Below are positions 12,161 to 22,834 of a stretch of 64,000 bases of DNA, one piece after another. Each line of letters begins with the position of its first letter. Within the stretch, counting starts at the first letter, position 1. The translations under genes and the position numbers were made by a program. Source of the stretch: Lepiota brunneoincarnata (lineage: Eukaryota; Basidiomycota; Agaricomycetes; Agaricales; Agaricaceae). The stretch covers positions 124,001-188,000 of the forward strand of contig JAEBUN010000032.1 of assembly GCA_023014365.1 (NCBI GenBank). Direction: 5' to 3'. Under the pieces are notes generated by a model. That model did not search any database. It worked only from the letters and a program-made list of their open reading frames with translations, and had not been told where the DNA came from.

Positions 12161-13025
12161 CATACCACTAACGTGACCCATGTGTGGGCCTCACGTGATA
12201 CGCCTCGCGACTAACGCGTCAATTAGGATAGCAGAGTGACCCAAGGCTACGTATTATTACTACAATCCCTCAACTTCCCTTCCCACACCCACTGGCTGTA
12301 CTCATAGACATTACGTGATGGCACACATACCCCTGACGCCACAGAAAACCAGAGAGAATGTACCAAAGGATGTTTATTCCAACAGGTGAGTGCATATATG
12401 CGGTCAAGGCTCACCACTGAGCCAAGCACAGGACCATTGAGAATCCCACCAGTACCCTTGCTGGCACCACTGGCTCCCCCCATGCTAGCCCTAGCACGGC
12501 CACCAATCCACCTGCTGGGACCAGTGATGCACCCACCACAACTATTGATCCCCCACCCACCACCACCGGCCCCTCCATCCTGGAGGCCGCTCCGAACCGT
12601 TCAGCTAGAAATTTTCATATGGTTGGCAGGGACCGTGGAGCTCAGAAGTGATGATGATCAAGCCCAGGATGGGTGCCTACACCGTCCCAGAACACTCTGG
12701 GATCATATTGCCTGCATGGCCATGGTTGGAATCATTATCATGGCCATTTTAACAGTCATAAAGTTTATACTCAACATTGCTGGTGTACTCAAAGTGCAGT
12801 AAGGGTCTTTTCAATCCCAGCGGTGCGTGTTAAAGATATGTATATGTATGGAGAGAATCTGAAATAGGATAATGCCCAGACCTGATGGACAGTACTGTAC
12901 AATTTGTAAGTATGGATACTCCTACAGCATATATATTCATCGAAAACTTCCATCCCAGGGTCAAGGACACAGAAGATGAGAGAAAGACCAAACAACCATA
13001 CCTCAGCAAACCAGGCATAGCTCAT
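12161..13025. other. unassigned region between relic A and RepD
   Basis: The plus strand has an open frame (12386-12802) with a Pro/Ala-rich half and one hydrophobic helix near the end, and the minus strand 12247-12483 is its shadow. No family recognised, no homologue elsewhere in the window. It could be part of an inserted element, but no boundaries were found. Confidence 0.3.
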
Positions 13026-13195
13026 GAGTACTGCCTGGAAGGTGAAATAGCTGAGAGATGAATATGTTGAGCTCCTTGCTTGTAGTAAAGCAATGCAGCG
13101 TAGGTCTCAACCTGAAATAATAATATGAATCAACGGAAATTTGAAGGGTCAAGGGGTATGCTTCTGCTTCCGGGCCTTGTCAGGAAACCCTCAAG
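13026..13195 (+). repeat. RepD copy 2
   Basis: About 170 bases matching 5998-6150 (GAAATAGCTGAGAGATGAA at the left, CTTCCGGGCCTTGTCAGG-like words at the right). It ends exactly where the long inverted repeat begins. Confidence 0.6.
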
Positions 13196-13886
13196 CAGTG
13201 ATGGAGAACATGACAATAACACAGAAGCGATCCTCTTCAAGCCTTTTTCTGTGAGTCTGGAGATGACAATGATTTTCTAGGGCAACACTCAGCAGAGTTA
13301 ATTTTGAGGATAGTCCGGAATTACAGGTTTTTTTCGAGACTAAATTGGGAGTTGGGCACCAGGCATATTCCGATGCTCCCTGCAGTCCGAAATAATCTAT
13401 TAGAGAACACGATTAGATGGGAAGCAGGGCCACTCAAGTTGACAGGGAGATGTACACAATAAATGTTTGCACCACGACGTATATGTTCTTCTCTCCACTA
13501 GTCATGACGATGGCATACTATTTCCCATCCGTCTGGTCTATAACATGGTAACCTGAATGCAGCTCAAATGCGGTCGACTACATGGCTTGGTGCGGACATG
13601 GCTGATGGGAGGTTAGGGCACACATATCCGTCTGTCGTAAGAATAGCATCAGGATTGTTTCAGTGACTCCTGTGTGGAATGACGAGCATGGGGAACCAAG
13701 ACGTATCCACTCGTTAGGAGTTAAATCCTTTTCCTGTCTTTGTCGTATATTAATATGCCAAAGGGAGAACTTGTCTGCCTTGTAAATTTTGTTAGGGCTA
13801 ATATACACGGCGGGACGACCATTCATCAGAGGCTATGTACAAAAGTGCAGGGAGTGGATGGTGAATAAGGAAAAATAATACCACCA
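13196..13886 (-). repeat. long inverted repeat, left arm
   Basis: Reverse complement of 16276-16973. The match can be followed from CAAGCAGTGATGGAGAACAT at the outer end to TACCACCAGAACTTCG at the inner end. Both arms carry an open stretch with ISPNKIYKAD and SLWHIN followed by LTPNEWI, family unknown. The inner end truncates TPR relic B. No clear target-site duplication at the outer ends. Confidence 0.75.
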
Positions 13887-14587
13887 GAACTTCGGCTGCG
13901 AATGAGCTCGAGTGCTCTTTCGAACGTAGAGATTGCCTCCTGGATATCCTTATGATCGCCATTACGCTCGAACCGGTTTACGGGTGAATTACCAACACTG
14001 TTGAGCCAAGAAGGCAAATCTAGATGGTCAGGGGGGGTGAGTCTGACCGCTCTCTGTTGTGCAGATATTGCCTCCTGAAGATCCGCAAGATCGCCGGTAT
14101 ATTCGAATCGAAGTTCTAACAAAATACCAAGGTGGTTAAGCGAGCCAGGCATGTCTGCATGGTCATGCCGAGTGAGCTCGACCGCTTTGTGATGTGCAGA
14201 TATCGCCTTGTGAATATCCGAGAGGTTGCCACCCGCACGTAGGAACCGAATTCTGAATGATCTTCCAAGATTGTAGAGCCGGGTAGGCAGGAGTGCGTGG
14301 TCATGGGAAGTAAGCTCGACTGCTTTCTGCTGTGCAGATATCGCTTCTTGAAGATCTGCAAGGTCGCCTGTGCTTTTGAACTGGATTAGGAGCGACTCTC
14401 CTTGATGGTCGAGCGAGCGGGGTAAGTCTTCGTGCTCAAGGGTAGCCTCAAGCTCAACAGACGCCTGGCTCCTGGATATTGTCTCCACACTGCTTGGGAG
14501 TGTCCCCTAGTCATCTTCACTTCAAATTGTACTCATTAAAGCTGCAAAGTCATGCTCACCGTGGTCTGACCTCCGTCCGTCCTCCAT
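13887..14587 (-). pseudogene. TPR-CHAT relic B (first exon and first four TPR units)
   Basis: Inverted copy of the 5' part of the gene at 54699. The ATG, a 28-base first exon ending GTGAGC and the 53-base first intron ending GACTAG are preserved, supporting the same model in the main copy. Readable units include GDLADLQEAISAQQKAVELT. Relative to the main copy it has one base more just after intron 1, which puts its start out of frame. It stops abruptly inside the fourth repeat, where the inverted-repeat arm joins (VNRFERNGDHKDIQEAIS, then unrelated sequence). Confidence 0.85.
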
Positions 14588-15134
14588 TCTGTATAGGTAG
14601 ATAGACACGTATGTGAAATATCGGTGACAGGAATCGAAATCGTGGAAAAGCGACTTGGTGAGTATTTGGTTGAGAGCGAGTGACTCTTTATCGAACTATG
14701 TTATCTGTGGCAGTGTCCGGACCTAGTGATATTCATCTCTCTGACTCGTACAAGACTGATTGAAGATACGAGTGGACGGCGAGGTCATGTGCGTAGCTGA
14801 ACACTGCCATATATACAATTCATTCATTATCCGCAATAAGGTTCCTTCCAGGTGCCAGACTTGCCACTTGACGAATACTAGATGGCACTTTTCCTCTATT
14901 TTCCCTGGTGCCGTATGTGCGGTTGCACCTGGTTGCCCACGGCATGCGAGGGTCCTCCTTGCATGTACAAGTAGGCCCCTGGAAAATCCCTATGTGGGTG
15001 TGAGGAGAACATGGGCAAAATTTGACCCTCAGATCGGATCCACGCCCCAGGTTTTTGAGGGACAGGAAGGCCAAATATTGGAGGCTCCAGCTTGAACAAG
15101 ATCCCGGTGACCAGCGGAGATCGGGGCCGCTGTG
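14588..15134 (-). repeat. duplicated upstream region of TPR-CHAT (copy)
   Basis: Inverted copy of about 54150-54698. Shared words include the segment with TTCATTCATTATCCGCAATA and the GC-rich block around 15030-15110. It carries no supportable gene. Its conservation next to both TPR copies suggests promoter sequence travelled with the gene. Confidence 0.6.
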
Positions 15135-15849
15135 GGGACAGATACCACGCTTGACCTCATCTCGCACAGCTCGGATCCTATCAAGAGGCAGTTCTGTGCA
15201 GGTTTCATCAGTGGTCTCACCTTCCGGTGATTCTTTGGATCGATACCCAGACGCAGTAGCCTAGAATAATGAGAGTGGAGGGCATATTTCGGCAAAAGCA
15301 CTCCGGCGATCAATTTCCCTCCAGCTCCAATGGCACCATCCCCAGGCAACAGCTAAGCTTCGTGTAAGAGAAGTCTGGGGTCGCTGGTCAATAAGGTGGG
15401 AGCTACAGCATCAATTCAGTTGCTTTACAATGGTAATTCCAGCCTCAAACTTCCGACAGCCAAACCCTGACGGCCTGTTGCGCTAGTAGAAATCGTACAG
15501 CTTAAGGAAAGAAATACCACCCACCCACCGCCCTGTCTATTCACCTGGAGAACCATTTACACGTACAAAAACGGATTTCAAATCACTTGCTTCATCCAAC
15601 AAACTTCTTGCTGCTCTGACTCCATGCCTTAGGAAGTGCCCCAGAAGACAAAACAGAACTACATTTTGTGACGAACAATCGATGCATTGTTGATGTGCAG
15701 GCGGCACACATGCCGGATTTATTTCGTCCCCATATGGGTAAGGATGCATTTCGGTGTACTATCCAGCGCTAATTCAATCCCATCTTACAACTCCTACTCA
15801 ACCAGCGGGCACCACGCTTCCGACAGGTGACTTTCGCTGGACAACCGTT
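15135..15849 (+). repeat. RepA copy A2
   Basis: Matches A1 from about position 230 (CAGGTTTCATCAGTG, GATTCTTTGGATCGA) up to the DUF6534-type start. CpG sites are largely kept. It abuts the duplicated TPR-CHAT upstream region, the same order as at 52-54 kb but inverted and shortened. Confidence 0.65.
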
Positions 15850-16235
15850 ATGGCTGCGCTCGACTCCACTCATGGCATGTTGTTCGTTGGCCTCGTTCTC
15901 GCAACATGGCAAGAGGCAATGGTTACCACGCACAAAGGTCGATCATGATAACCTGAATTTTTTACAACCCAATGGCCTATACGGAGTGAATGTGAGTCAC
16001 GTCCGATCTCCCTACCACTAATTTACTTCACGAAGGTACATACCAACATATACCTGCCGTAGCATGTCCCACTAATGATCACGCGAGAACAAATTGAGTT
16101 TGTGAGCATGGTGAGATGTAGAGTACACTTTACACCGGTGATAGCGAATTCGCTATGGTCACTGGTATTGCAGGTCTTGGAAACCCTCAGAGGGTTGAAT
16201 TTGAGACATACTCTAGGAGTGTTCTCAATGTGACG
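15850..16235 (+). pseudogene. DUF6534-type gene fragment (5' end), copy 2
   Basis: Starts ATGGCTGCGCTCGACTCCAC, giving MAALDSTHGMLFVGLVLATW, as in the gene at 880. The following intron and the LYGVN microexon are visible (15979-15994), but exon VQMYNYYRR is missing and the sequence jumps to a later intron-like stretch. Truncated by the right inverted-repeat arm. Confidence 0.7.
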
Positions 16236-16275
16236 CAATGTTGAGACATCCTGGTTTCTTATCGCGCCGTCACCT

Positions 16276-16973
16276 TCGCACCCGAAGTTCTGGTGGTATT
16301 ATTTTTCCTTACTCACCATCCACTCCCTGCACTTTTGCCCGTAGCCTTTGATGAACATGTATATTAGCCCTAACAAAATTTACAAGGCAGACTGGTTCTC
16401 CCTTTGGCATATTAATATGCAACAAAGACAGGAAAAGGTTTTAACTCCTAACGAGTGGATATGTCTTGGTTCCCCATGCTCGTCATTCCACACAGGGGTA
16501 ACTGAAACAATCCTGATGTTACTTTACGACAGACGGATATGTGTGCCCCAACCTCTCATCAGCCATGTCCACACCAAGCCGCATAGTCGACCGCATTCGA
16601 GCTGCATTCAGGTCGCCATGTTATAGATCCGATGGGTGGGAAATACTATGCCATCGTCGTGACTTGTGGAGAGAAGAACATACACGCCGTGGTGCAAACA
16701 TTTACCGTGTACATCTTCCTGTCACCTTGAGTGGCCCTGCTTCCCATCTAATTGTGTTCTCTAATAGATTATTTCGGACTGCAGGGAGCATTGGAATATG
16801 CCTGATGCCAAACTCCCGATCAGGTCTCGAAAAAAACCTGTAATTCCGGACTATCCTCAAAATTAACTCTGCTGAGTGTTGCCCTAGAAAATCATTGTCA
16901 TCTCCAGACTCACAGAAAAAGGCTTGAAGAGGATCACTTCTGTGTTATTGTCATGTCCTCCATCACTGCTTGC
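16276..16973 (+). repeat. long inverted repeat, right arm
   Basis: Plus-orientation partner of 13196-13886, about 690 bases, with the same ISPNKIYKAD open stretch (16348-16626). The two arms enclose TPR relic B, RepA A2 and the DUF6534 fragment. Confidence 0.75.
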
Positions 16974-17096
16974 AGAACTGAGGAAATGGCAACAGGTCTG
17001 TTTTTCTTTTTTTTCAGTGTCCCATGCCTGCTACTCACAAATCTGCTTCTCTTCTCAGGCTGAACATGTACTAAGTAGGCATACTGCCCACCTTAA

Positions 17097-17477
17097 TTGC
17101 TGGCACAGGACTTACCTTCAGATCCATCAGGTTGCATTCGTTATGCCTCTAGGATGTTCCGGGTGAATAATGCCTATGCTGAGGGTGTAGATCCATCAGC
17201 CGATGAAATTTGTGATGCCTTGCTTGCCACTGTTATCAACTTCTCTATTCCACAAGCTGGACCAGCACAACCACAGCCTGATGACTACAAATGCATTATG
17301 GATCAGCAAGTACTCTGGGATGAGCTGGGTATGCAAGATTGTTACTCATCACTTCCTGCTGATGCCTGCCAAATTGTGAATCTCAGTATGGAAGAATGGC
17401 GTGCAGACCTTCCATTGTTTCCTGGCCCAGTTCGAGATTTAGCCCATGACTGGAGCCTTCGGGGAATTAAAGGATGA
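17097..17477 (+). CDS. unknown open frame, possible exon
   Basis: A 126-codon frame ending in a stop at 17475-17477. The second half (VDPSADEICDALLATVINFS, MEEWRADLPLF) has normal amino-acid composition, and a T-rich tract ending CAG lies upstream near 17020. I do not recognise the family. It might be a terminal exon of a truncated host gene or element protein. Few CpG sites remain, as in the transposon block beginning here. Confidence 0.3.
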   Translation: MLAQDLPSDPSGCIRYASRMFRVNNAYAEGVDPSADEICDALLATVINFSIPQAGPAQPQPDDYKCIMDQQVLWDELGMQDCYSSLPADACQIVNLSMEEWRADLPLFPGPVRDLAHDWSLRGIKG

Positions 17478-18240
17478 AGTGGTGGATGTGTGGAGGTGTA
17501 TTAACATGATGAGAGACTGCTAAAGATACATATGCATGTTGATTTAGTGTCATCTTACTAGAAATAAATAGATCATGTTATGGGAGCCTGTCTGTACTTT
17601 GGCCATGACAATGAATACAGCTGTGGCTGAATGGATGGATGTCAGGTACCAACCTCCTATCAGCCTTGATAGGAATATATGCATATGCCTTGTGGTCACA
17701 GCTTTTGCTGAGATTTTCACTGTCAGGGTGGCTAGAGGAAGGGATTAGGATAGAGAATGTGTAAGAGTGCATGTGTTATGATTCATCTTTACTTTGACTT
17801 ATGACTTGGACTTCTTACACCAAAAGTCTTTAGTTGCAATATACTAAAGCAATACAAATATCTTTTTATCTTTTATTTGTTTTATTTGTTTATTATGTAA
17901 CCACTTTTACTTTGATTTTTTACATAATATTGTCTTGACATTATCTTGTTTTTCATACTATTAACTATTGATAGATAACTATGAATAGGTAGTGATTCTT
18001 GGGTAGTTAAACATAGTTTGCTTCTAAGAAGTTCACTCTAACTTCTTAGAGGTAGTCAAACTTCTTTGATACAGAAACACATGTATTATTAGTTACTATG
18101 AAAGGTATATAAGACTTTTAGACAACCAAGAGTGTTACTTGGGTTAGGGGTGGGCATAGTGAATTTACTGCTACCACTACTGTACCCTCTGCACTAGTAT
18201 CACAGTAAAGTGATGTTAATGTGTGGTAATGTATCTGCCA
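17478..18240. other. gene-free AT-rich stretch with subterminal-type motif array
   Basis: No coding signal. About 18150-18235 contains a fragment resembling the left end of the element at 38198 (GTGAATTTACTGCTACCAC, then CAGTAAAG/GTGGTAATGT words), suggesting a remnant of that transposon family. Confidence 0.4.
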
Positions 18241-18419
18241 GGCCCCTTCTACCACATCCCAGGAAGGCTCTCCAGTTATAGGCCTTCCTATCCACCCAGA
18301 CTGGATTACATTAGTCTAGGATCCCAAGTCCTATGATGCCAACTCTGCCCAATGCCCTAAGGTATCTGCCTATGTCCACAAACACCTATCCTGGTGGTGC
18401 CCCTCCTTCTGTAGAGACC

Positions 18420-20386
18420 TGTTAGGGGAAGTAAGGTGCACTGGAACCAAGTTGATATTCAGGTGCCAATCATAATTGGCACATACACTACTTAAGTACA
18501 GTAATGGCCCGCACACAGACTGGGTAGCAAACACTACTTAAACTACCAGAGATAACATATGCAAGACAAGAGATGGCACAAGCATCGCTTTCCAAAACTC
18601 ACCTTGTTCCCAATGGCATGGAGAGACTGTCTAGCCTCTCTAGCCCAGCTCCGAATTCTCAAATGTCCTCAAGATCTGCATAAGTAGCTATGACTTGAGC
18701 TGAGGTGCTCAGAAGGGAGAGAGAAAGGCTGGATAAGGAGATAACCAAGCTTAAGGGTACAACTCATATTTTTACCACAGCATAAGGCCTGGCAAGGGTG
18801 GGTAGGAGATGCAAATGGGTTGGGGTGAGGCAGGGGAGGTTGTCAAAGAGTGGACTGGATGGCTTAAGATGGGGGGGTATCAATGTACATACTTGGGGGT
18901 ATGAGATGTATAGATATGAGGTGCTATGTGAGTGAAATTGTTTTTCTTTTTGACCTGATGCACACAAATGTTTGTCTGTGGAGAGAGAGAGGCAGACTCT
19001 TGGCCACAGCGGGGGTTGGAGGTTCTGGGGCTCCTGTACATCCCTTCCCCTCTTCCCCCTCCCTATTCAAACTTGACCTTCCTTGTCCTGACCTCCCTCT
19101 TTCCAGCCTTTCTTCCAATTCCCCCCTCATCACTGCCTGACTCTGATCCTGTCTCCACCTCCAAATACTATCTCAAGTCCCACTCATTCTCTGGATGTAC
19201 TCTTTTAGTGAGGTTGCCTGCCAACAGCATTCTTTCACACTCTTTGGGTTACCTAATAATCTGCCACACCCACAGCTATATGCCATGCAAGTGACATCCT
19301 TGACATCATTCCACACTATTTGGATCCTAAAACAAGAATCAGTTCTGTGCAGGTTTCATCAGTGATCCCACCTCTGGTGATTCTTTGGATTGACATCCAG
19401 ATGCAATAGCCTAGAATGATGAGAGTGGAGGGCATATTTCAGCAAAAGCACTCTGGTGATGAACTTCCCTCCAGCTCCAATGGCATCATCCCCAAGCAAT
19501 AGCTGGGCCTCGTGCAAGGGAAGTCTGGGACACTGGCCAATAAGGTGGGAGCTGCAGCAAAATCCTGGCTGCTTGAAGATGACCTGTTGTGCTCATAGGA
19601 GTTGTACAGCTTAAAGAGAGTAATATTACCCATGCACCATCCTATCTATTTGTCTGGCAATCATTTTACATACAAGAGTACATTTTGAATCACTTGATTT
19701 ATCTAACAAACCACTTGTTGTTCTGATTCTTTGTCTTAGGAAATGCTCTGGAAAACAAGCCAGAACTGCATTTTGTAACAAATGATCAATGCATTGTTGA
19801 TGTGCTGATGACACAGCATACCAAATCTACTCCACCACTACATAGGTAAGAATGCATTTAAGTGTACAAGCAACATTTATCTTGATTCAATCCCATTTCA
19901 CAATTCTTGTTTGACCAGCAGGTACTACAATTCTGACAGGTGGCTTTTGCTGGACAATTGCTATGGCTGTGCTTGACTCCACCCATGGCATGTTGTTCAT
20001 TGCCCTCATTCTCAGGAACATGGTAAGAGGCATTGGGCACCATGCACAAAGGCTGATCATGGCAACTTGACTCTTATTACAACCCGATAGCCTATACAGA
20101 GTGAATGTGAGCCAATGTTTGATCCTCCTTCCACTAATTTGCTTCATGATGTGTGTGTGCAGCTTGTGCAGATGTACAACTATTACAGAAGATTCCCTCA
20201 AAATGGTATACAACAGTGTTAGATATATGACTGTATGCCAGATTGGTCTCAGGGATGGGAGTGGCTGAAGGCCAAGGTTGGGCTTGGACATTGGGCATCA
20301 CCTAGAGAGGCTGAGCCCAGACACCAAACCACAGACCCCTAGACATACCTTACATAAGGGGGTGCATACATCCCAGTCCCCTTACA
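18420..20386 (+). mobile_element. solo LTR-A copy split by RepA A3
   Basis: The ends are those of the intact solo LTR at 29927-30246: TGTTAGGGGAAG at the left, CCCCTTACA at the right. About 165 bases match at each side (18420-18585 and about 20215-20386), and RepA material sits between. The flanks are AGACC and AGATC, a 5 bp target-site duplication with one C to T change. The insertion lies inside the LINE endonuclease frame. Confidence 0.8.
18590..20214 (+). repeat. RepA copy A3 with DUF6534-type start, CpG-depleted
   Basis: From about 19072 this follows A1 base for base with mainly CpG to TpG/CpA differences, up to a DUF6534-type start at 19963 (MAVLDSTHGMLFIALI) and the exon VQMYNYYRRFP near 20165-20200. 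The left part (18590-19071) lies before the region covered by A1. The DUF6534 part has lost splice context and is not functional. Confidence 0.7.
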
Positions 20387-21141
20387 AGATCTGGTTGACC
20401 ACAGAGATATTCTTTTGCTTTCCCTCTTCCCTTCCATGGGCCCAGTCCATTTGGTCAATGTCTACTTGGATGACCAGAGCTCAGCCCTCTCTATTCTAGA
20501 GAACTGTGTAGGCAGTCGACCTCTATGCCACTATATGGGTGGAGACTTCAACATCTGGTCCTCTGATTGGGATCCCAACTTTGACTCAGTTCCTCAGGCT
20601 GCTACTTGCCTAGAGGACCTGGCATTTGACCTTGGCCTTGCTTGTTCCCTACCAGAAACCTCTGGGCCCACTCACTTTCCACAAGACTATTCCAAGTCCC
20701 CTACTGTCATTGACCTGATCTTCATTCCCTTTGGACTCACTGGCTCACTTCCATACTCCATCTTGGCTGACCAACACAGGCCCTCAGACCATGCTCCCCT
20801 AACCATCTCCCTTCCTGTTACTCCTGAGGATCCCAGTGTTACTCAGCAGTTCTTGAAGTCTGGGTCTGAAGAGGAGGAGGCCTTTCTCACTATGATCACT
20901 AGTGACTGCAGTGCCCTGGTCCCCCCTCTTTCTGGTGTGGAGGGTGAGGTTGACAGGGTAGCTGATGATATTGGTGCTATCTTTGACAAGGCCTAGGCTG
21001 TTCACTCCAAACCTTGTCAACTTTGCTTTCACTCTAAGCCTTGGTGGAATGCTGCCTGCACTGAGGCCAAGGCTCTCTTTCAGGCATCTGGGAGTGATGA
21101 GAGCCATGCTGCCTTCCAGTGTTGTACTCAGGCAGCATGTA

Positions 21142-21510
21142 TGTTACCTGGGTTAGGGGTTCGCTCTTGAGTAGCCTGATGTTCAAGGCAAGATATCTAT
21201 ACAAACTTGGTCTTGTCCTACTAGGCATGACTTGGAGACAACAGAGCACTATAAGTCCAGCTGGTTTATGGGCAAAGAGGTATAGGAGGCAAGAACTGTA
21301 TAACACTAAGATAAGGATACATAGTGATGTACTGTGGCTGTACCCCTACTATAAACATCTGGACCTGAGTGATTATGAGTCAGAGATAAGAGTAAGTCAT
21401 AAGCTATTTATAGTCCTTCTGATGTATACTACTGATTGTTTCAGAGTGACATATGACATGAGACATTTGAACTAAATGTAACTGTCCTTTTGATAATGCT
21501 TCTGATAACA
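21142..21510 (-). repeat. LTR-C copy, inverted
   Basis: Reads on the minus strand from TGTTATCAGAAG (21510) to GGTAACA (21142), 369 bases, as in the LTRs at 27126, 38138 and 39995. It truncates the LINE relic. Confidence 0.75.
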
Positions 21511-21790
21511 TTAGGTCCATTTTTAGAGTTGTATTCCATCACAACTTGTTAGTTTCCTTCCTCCAGGTATGTATTCAGCAAGGTAGTAAGGTTTATAGTA
21601 ATTGACTTGGGGGTTTTTGGTAGAGTCTGGATGAGGGGGAATGACTGGGGAGAAGGTGGGAGTGGGAGTTCTGTGTAGGTTGAGCACAGTGGTGGTTCCT
21701 GGGGATGGGGGTTGTCCTGGATAGAAGATATCATATAAGAGTCATCTGAAGTGGGGGCTTTCTATTCTTTCCTTGGCAGGAGTAATTTGA
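21511..21790 (-). pseudogene. 3' internal remnant of an LTR-C element
   Basis: On the minus strand this encodes a Pro-rich tail ending in LLNTYLEEGN before the stop, matching the tail at 37850-38098 (ending YLAKYPEEGN) that precedes the 3' LTR-C of G2. The non-coding bases between stop and LTR match too (AAATGGACCTAA). It is the 3' end of a second, otherwise missing LTR-C element. Confidence 0.65.
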
Positions 21791-22473
21791 TTTTCTTCAG
21801 AAGGAGCTGCCACACCACTGTAAGGCTTTGCTGGCAGTCGATTGTGCCATGGTCAGAGATGTAAGGGGAACTCTGGGTCATTGCCCACAACTGCAAATTC
21901 GGAATTCTGATCCCCAGACTCCCTTACCTTTGGAAATCTAACCCCCAACCTCCCTGCACTTGGAAATGCAATTCCCAGCCTCCCAATACTCGGAAATGCG
22001 ATTTCCAGCCTCCCTGGGCCTGGAAATTGGTCCCCTAGCACCCCAGCACTCGGAATTCCCTCCTATACCCCTCCAACACAGATGCAAACCCTCACTGGCA
22101 TGCATGACCCTATCTCAAGCCTATTCCCAGCTATACTTACTTTAGGCACCCCTGACACCTCATGGCCATTTATGTAGAGTAGATTACTCAACTTGGACCT
22201 TACGGCAGGTAGTATAAGTAGTGTAGGTAAGCTTGAAGAAACCTTACTTGATTCTCTAAGGTTTCTCCCTGCTCAGGTATGTACTTGGTAGAAGTCTGGA
22301 AATGATACTAAGGTTTCTCCCTGCTCAGTCAATGCAATGTGGCAACCAGGTCACCCTTACAGAAGAATTGAGTCTATTCCCAGAGGACTGGCCATTAACA
22401 ACACCCAGACAAGTTACACCACTTCTTCTGTGCCAACCATACCCTTCCTCTACCCCCCAGTGCCCTTGCCATC
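21791..22473. other. unassigned region with 30 bp minisatellite
   Basis: About 21900-22060 holds four to five imperfect 30-base units (core CCCAGCCTCCC..CTCGGAAATGC). The rest may be the 5' untranslated region of the G1 Gypsy element: a short direct repeat AAGGTTTCTCCCTGCTCAG occurs at about 22257 and 22310. Confidence 0.4.
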
Positions 22474-22626
22474 ATGTCCCAAGAGCAGCAGCAGCAACCA
22501 CTAACTCAAATGACCATTGAGGAGGCCATAGGCTCACCACTCACAGACATGGCAGCAGTACAGGCCCAACAAGCTGAAGCCAAACAGAACATGATGGACA
22601 TGGTTGAAAAGCAGATTACTTTATGA
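22474..22626 (+). pseudogene. Gypsy G1 gag, N-terminal fragment
   Basis: A 50-codon frame starting ATGTCCCAAGAGCAGCAGCA, reading MSQEQQQQPLTQMTIEEAIG and ending in MVEKQITL then TGA. Start, Gln-rich composition and coiled tendency fit the N terminus of a fungal Gypsy gag. The continuation appears at 25050 after intervening insertions. Confidence 0.45.
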
Positions 22627-22834
22627 GATTGAAAACGAAGGTTGTTAACAGGTTTGCTAATTCTGACTTTATAAGTTTGTGGGGGAGAGGTTGTCACAGA
22701 TCTCCAGAAATATATTCAATTCTAGTGTTTTTAGGTTTTTGGTACATTATTCTCTTAGTCTCCAACTAGACAGACAGTTGTTCTATCTGAATACAATGGG
22801 AACTTTGACGGTCATTACTATATAATATGTTAAC

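Larger units (their letters stand above)
18241..21141 (+). pseudogene. LINE (Tad-like) endonuclease relic, split by an LTR insertion
   Basis: Endonuclease/exonuclease/phosphatase domain of a non-LTR retrotransposon. After the insertion the frame is open for 193 codons (20415-20996): VHLVNVYLDDQSSAL, then the strand-motif MGGDFNIWSSDWDP, then SDHAPLTISLP, the expected order Asn/Asp-rich motif then SDHxP. It continues after a TAG with KPWWNAACTEAKALFQ, the usual start of the linker before reverse transcriptase. The part before the insertion (18241-18419) reads into HKHLSWWCPSFCRD. The reverse transcriptase is absent; an LTR-C copy truncates the right end. The split is caused by the LTR-A copy at 18420-20386. 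Confidence 0.75.

Noticed and set aside
12386..12802. Pro-rich 138-codon frame with one hydrophobic helix
   Set aside because: Low-complexity, no start context or homologue; not supported as a gene.
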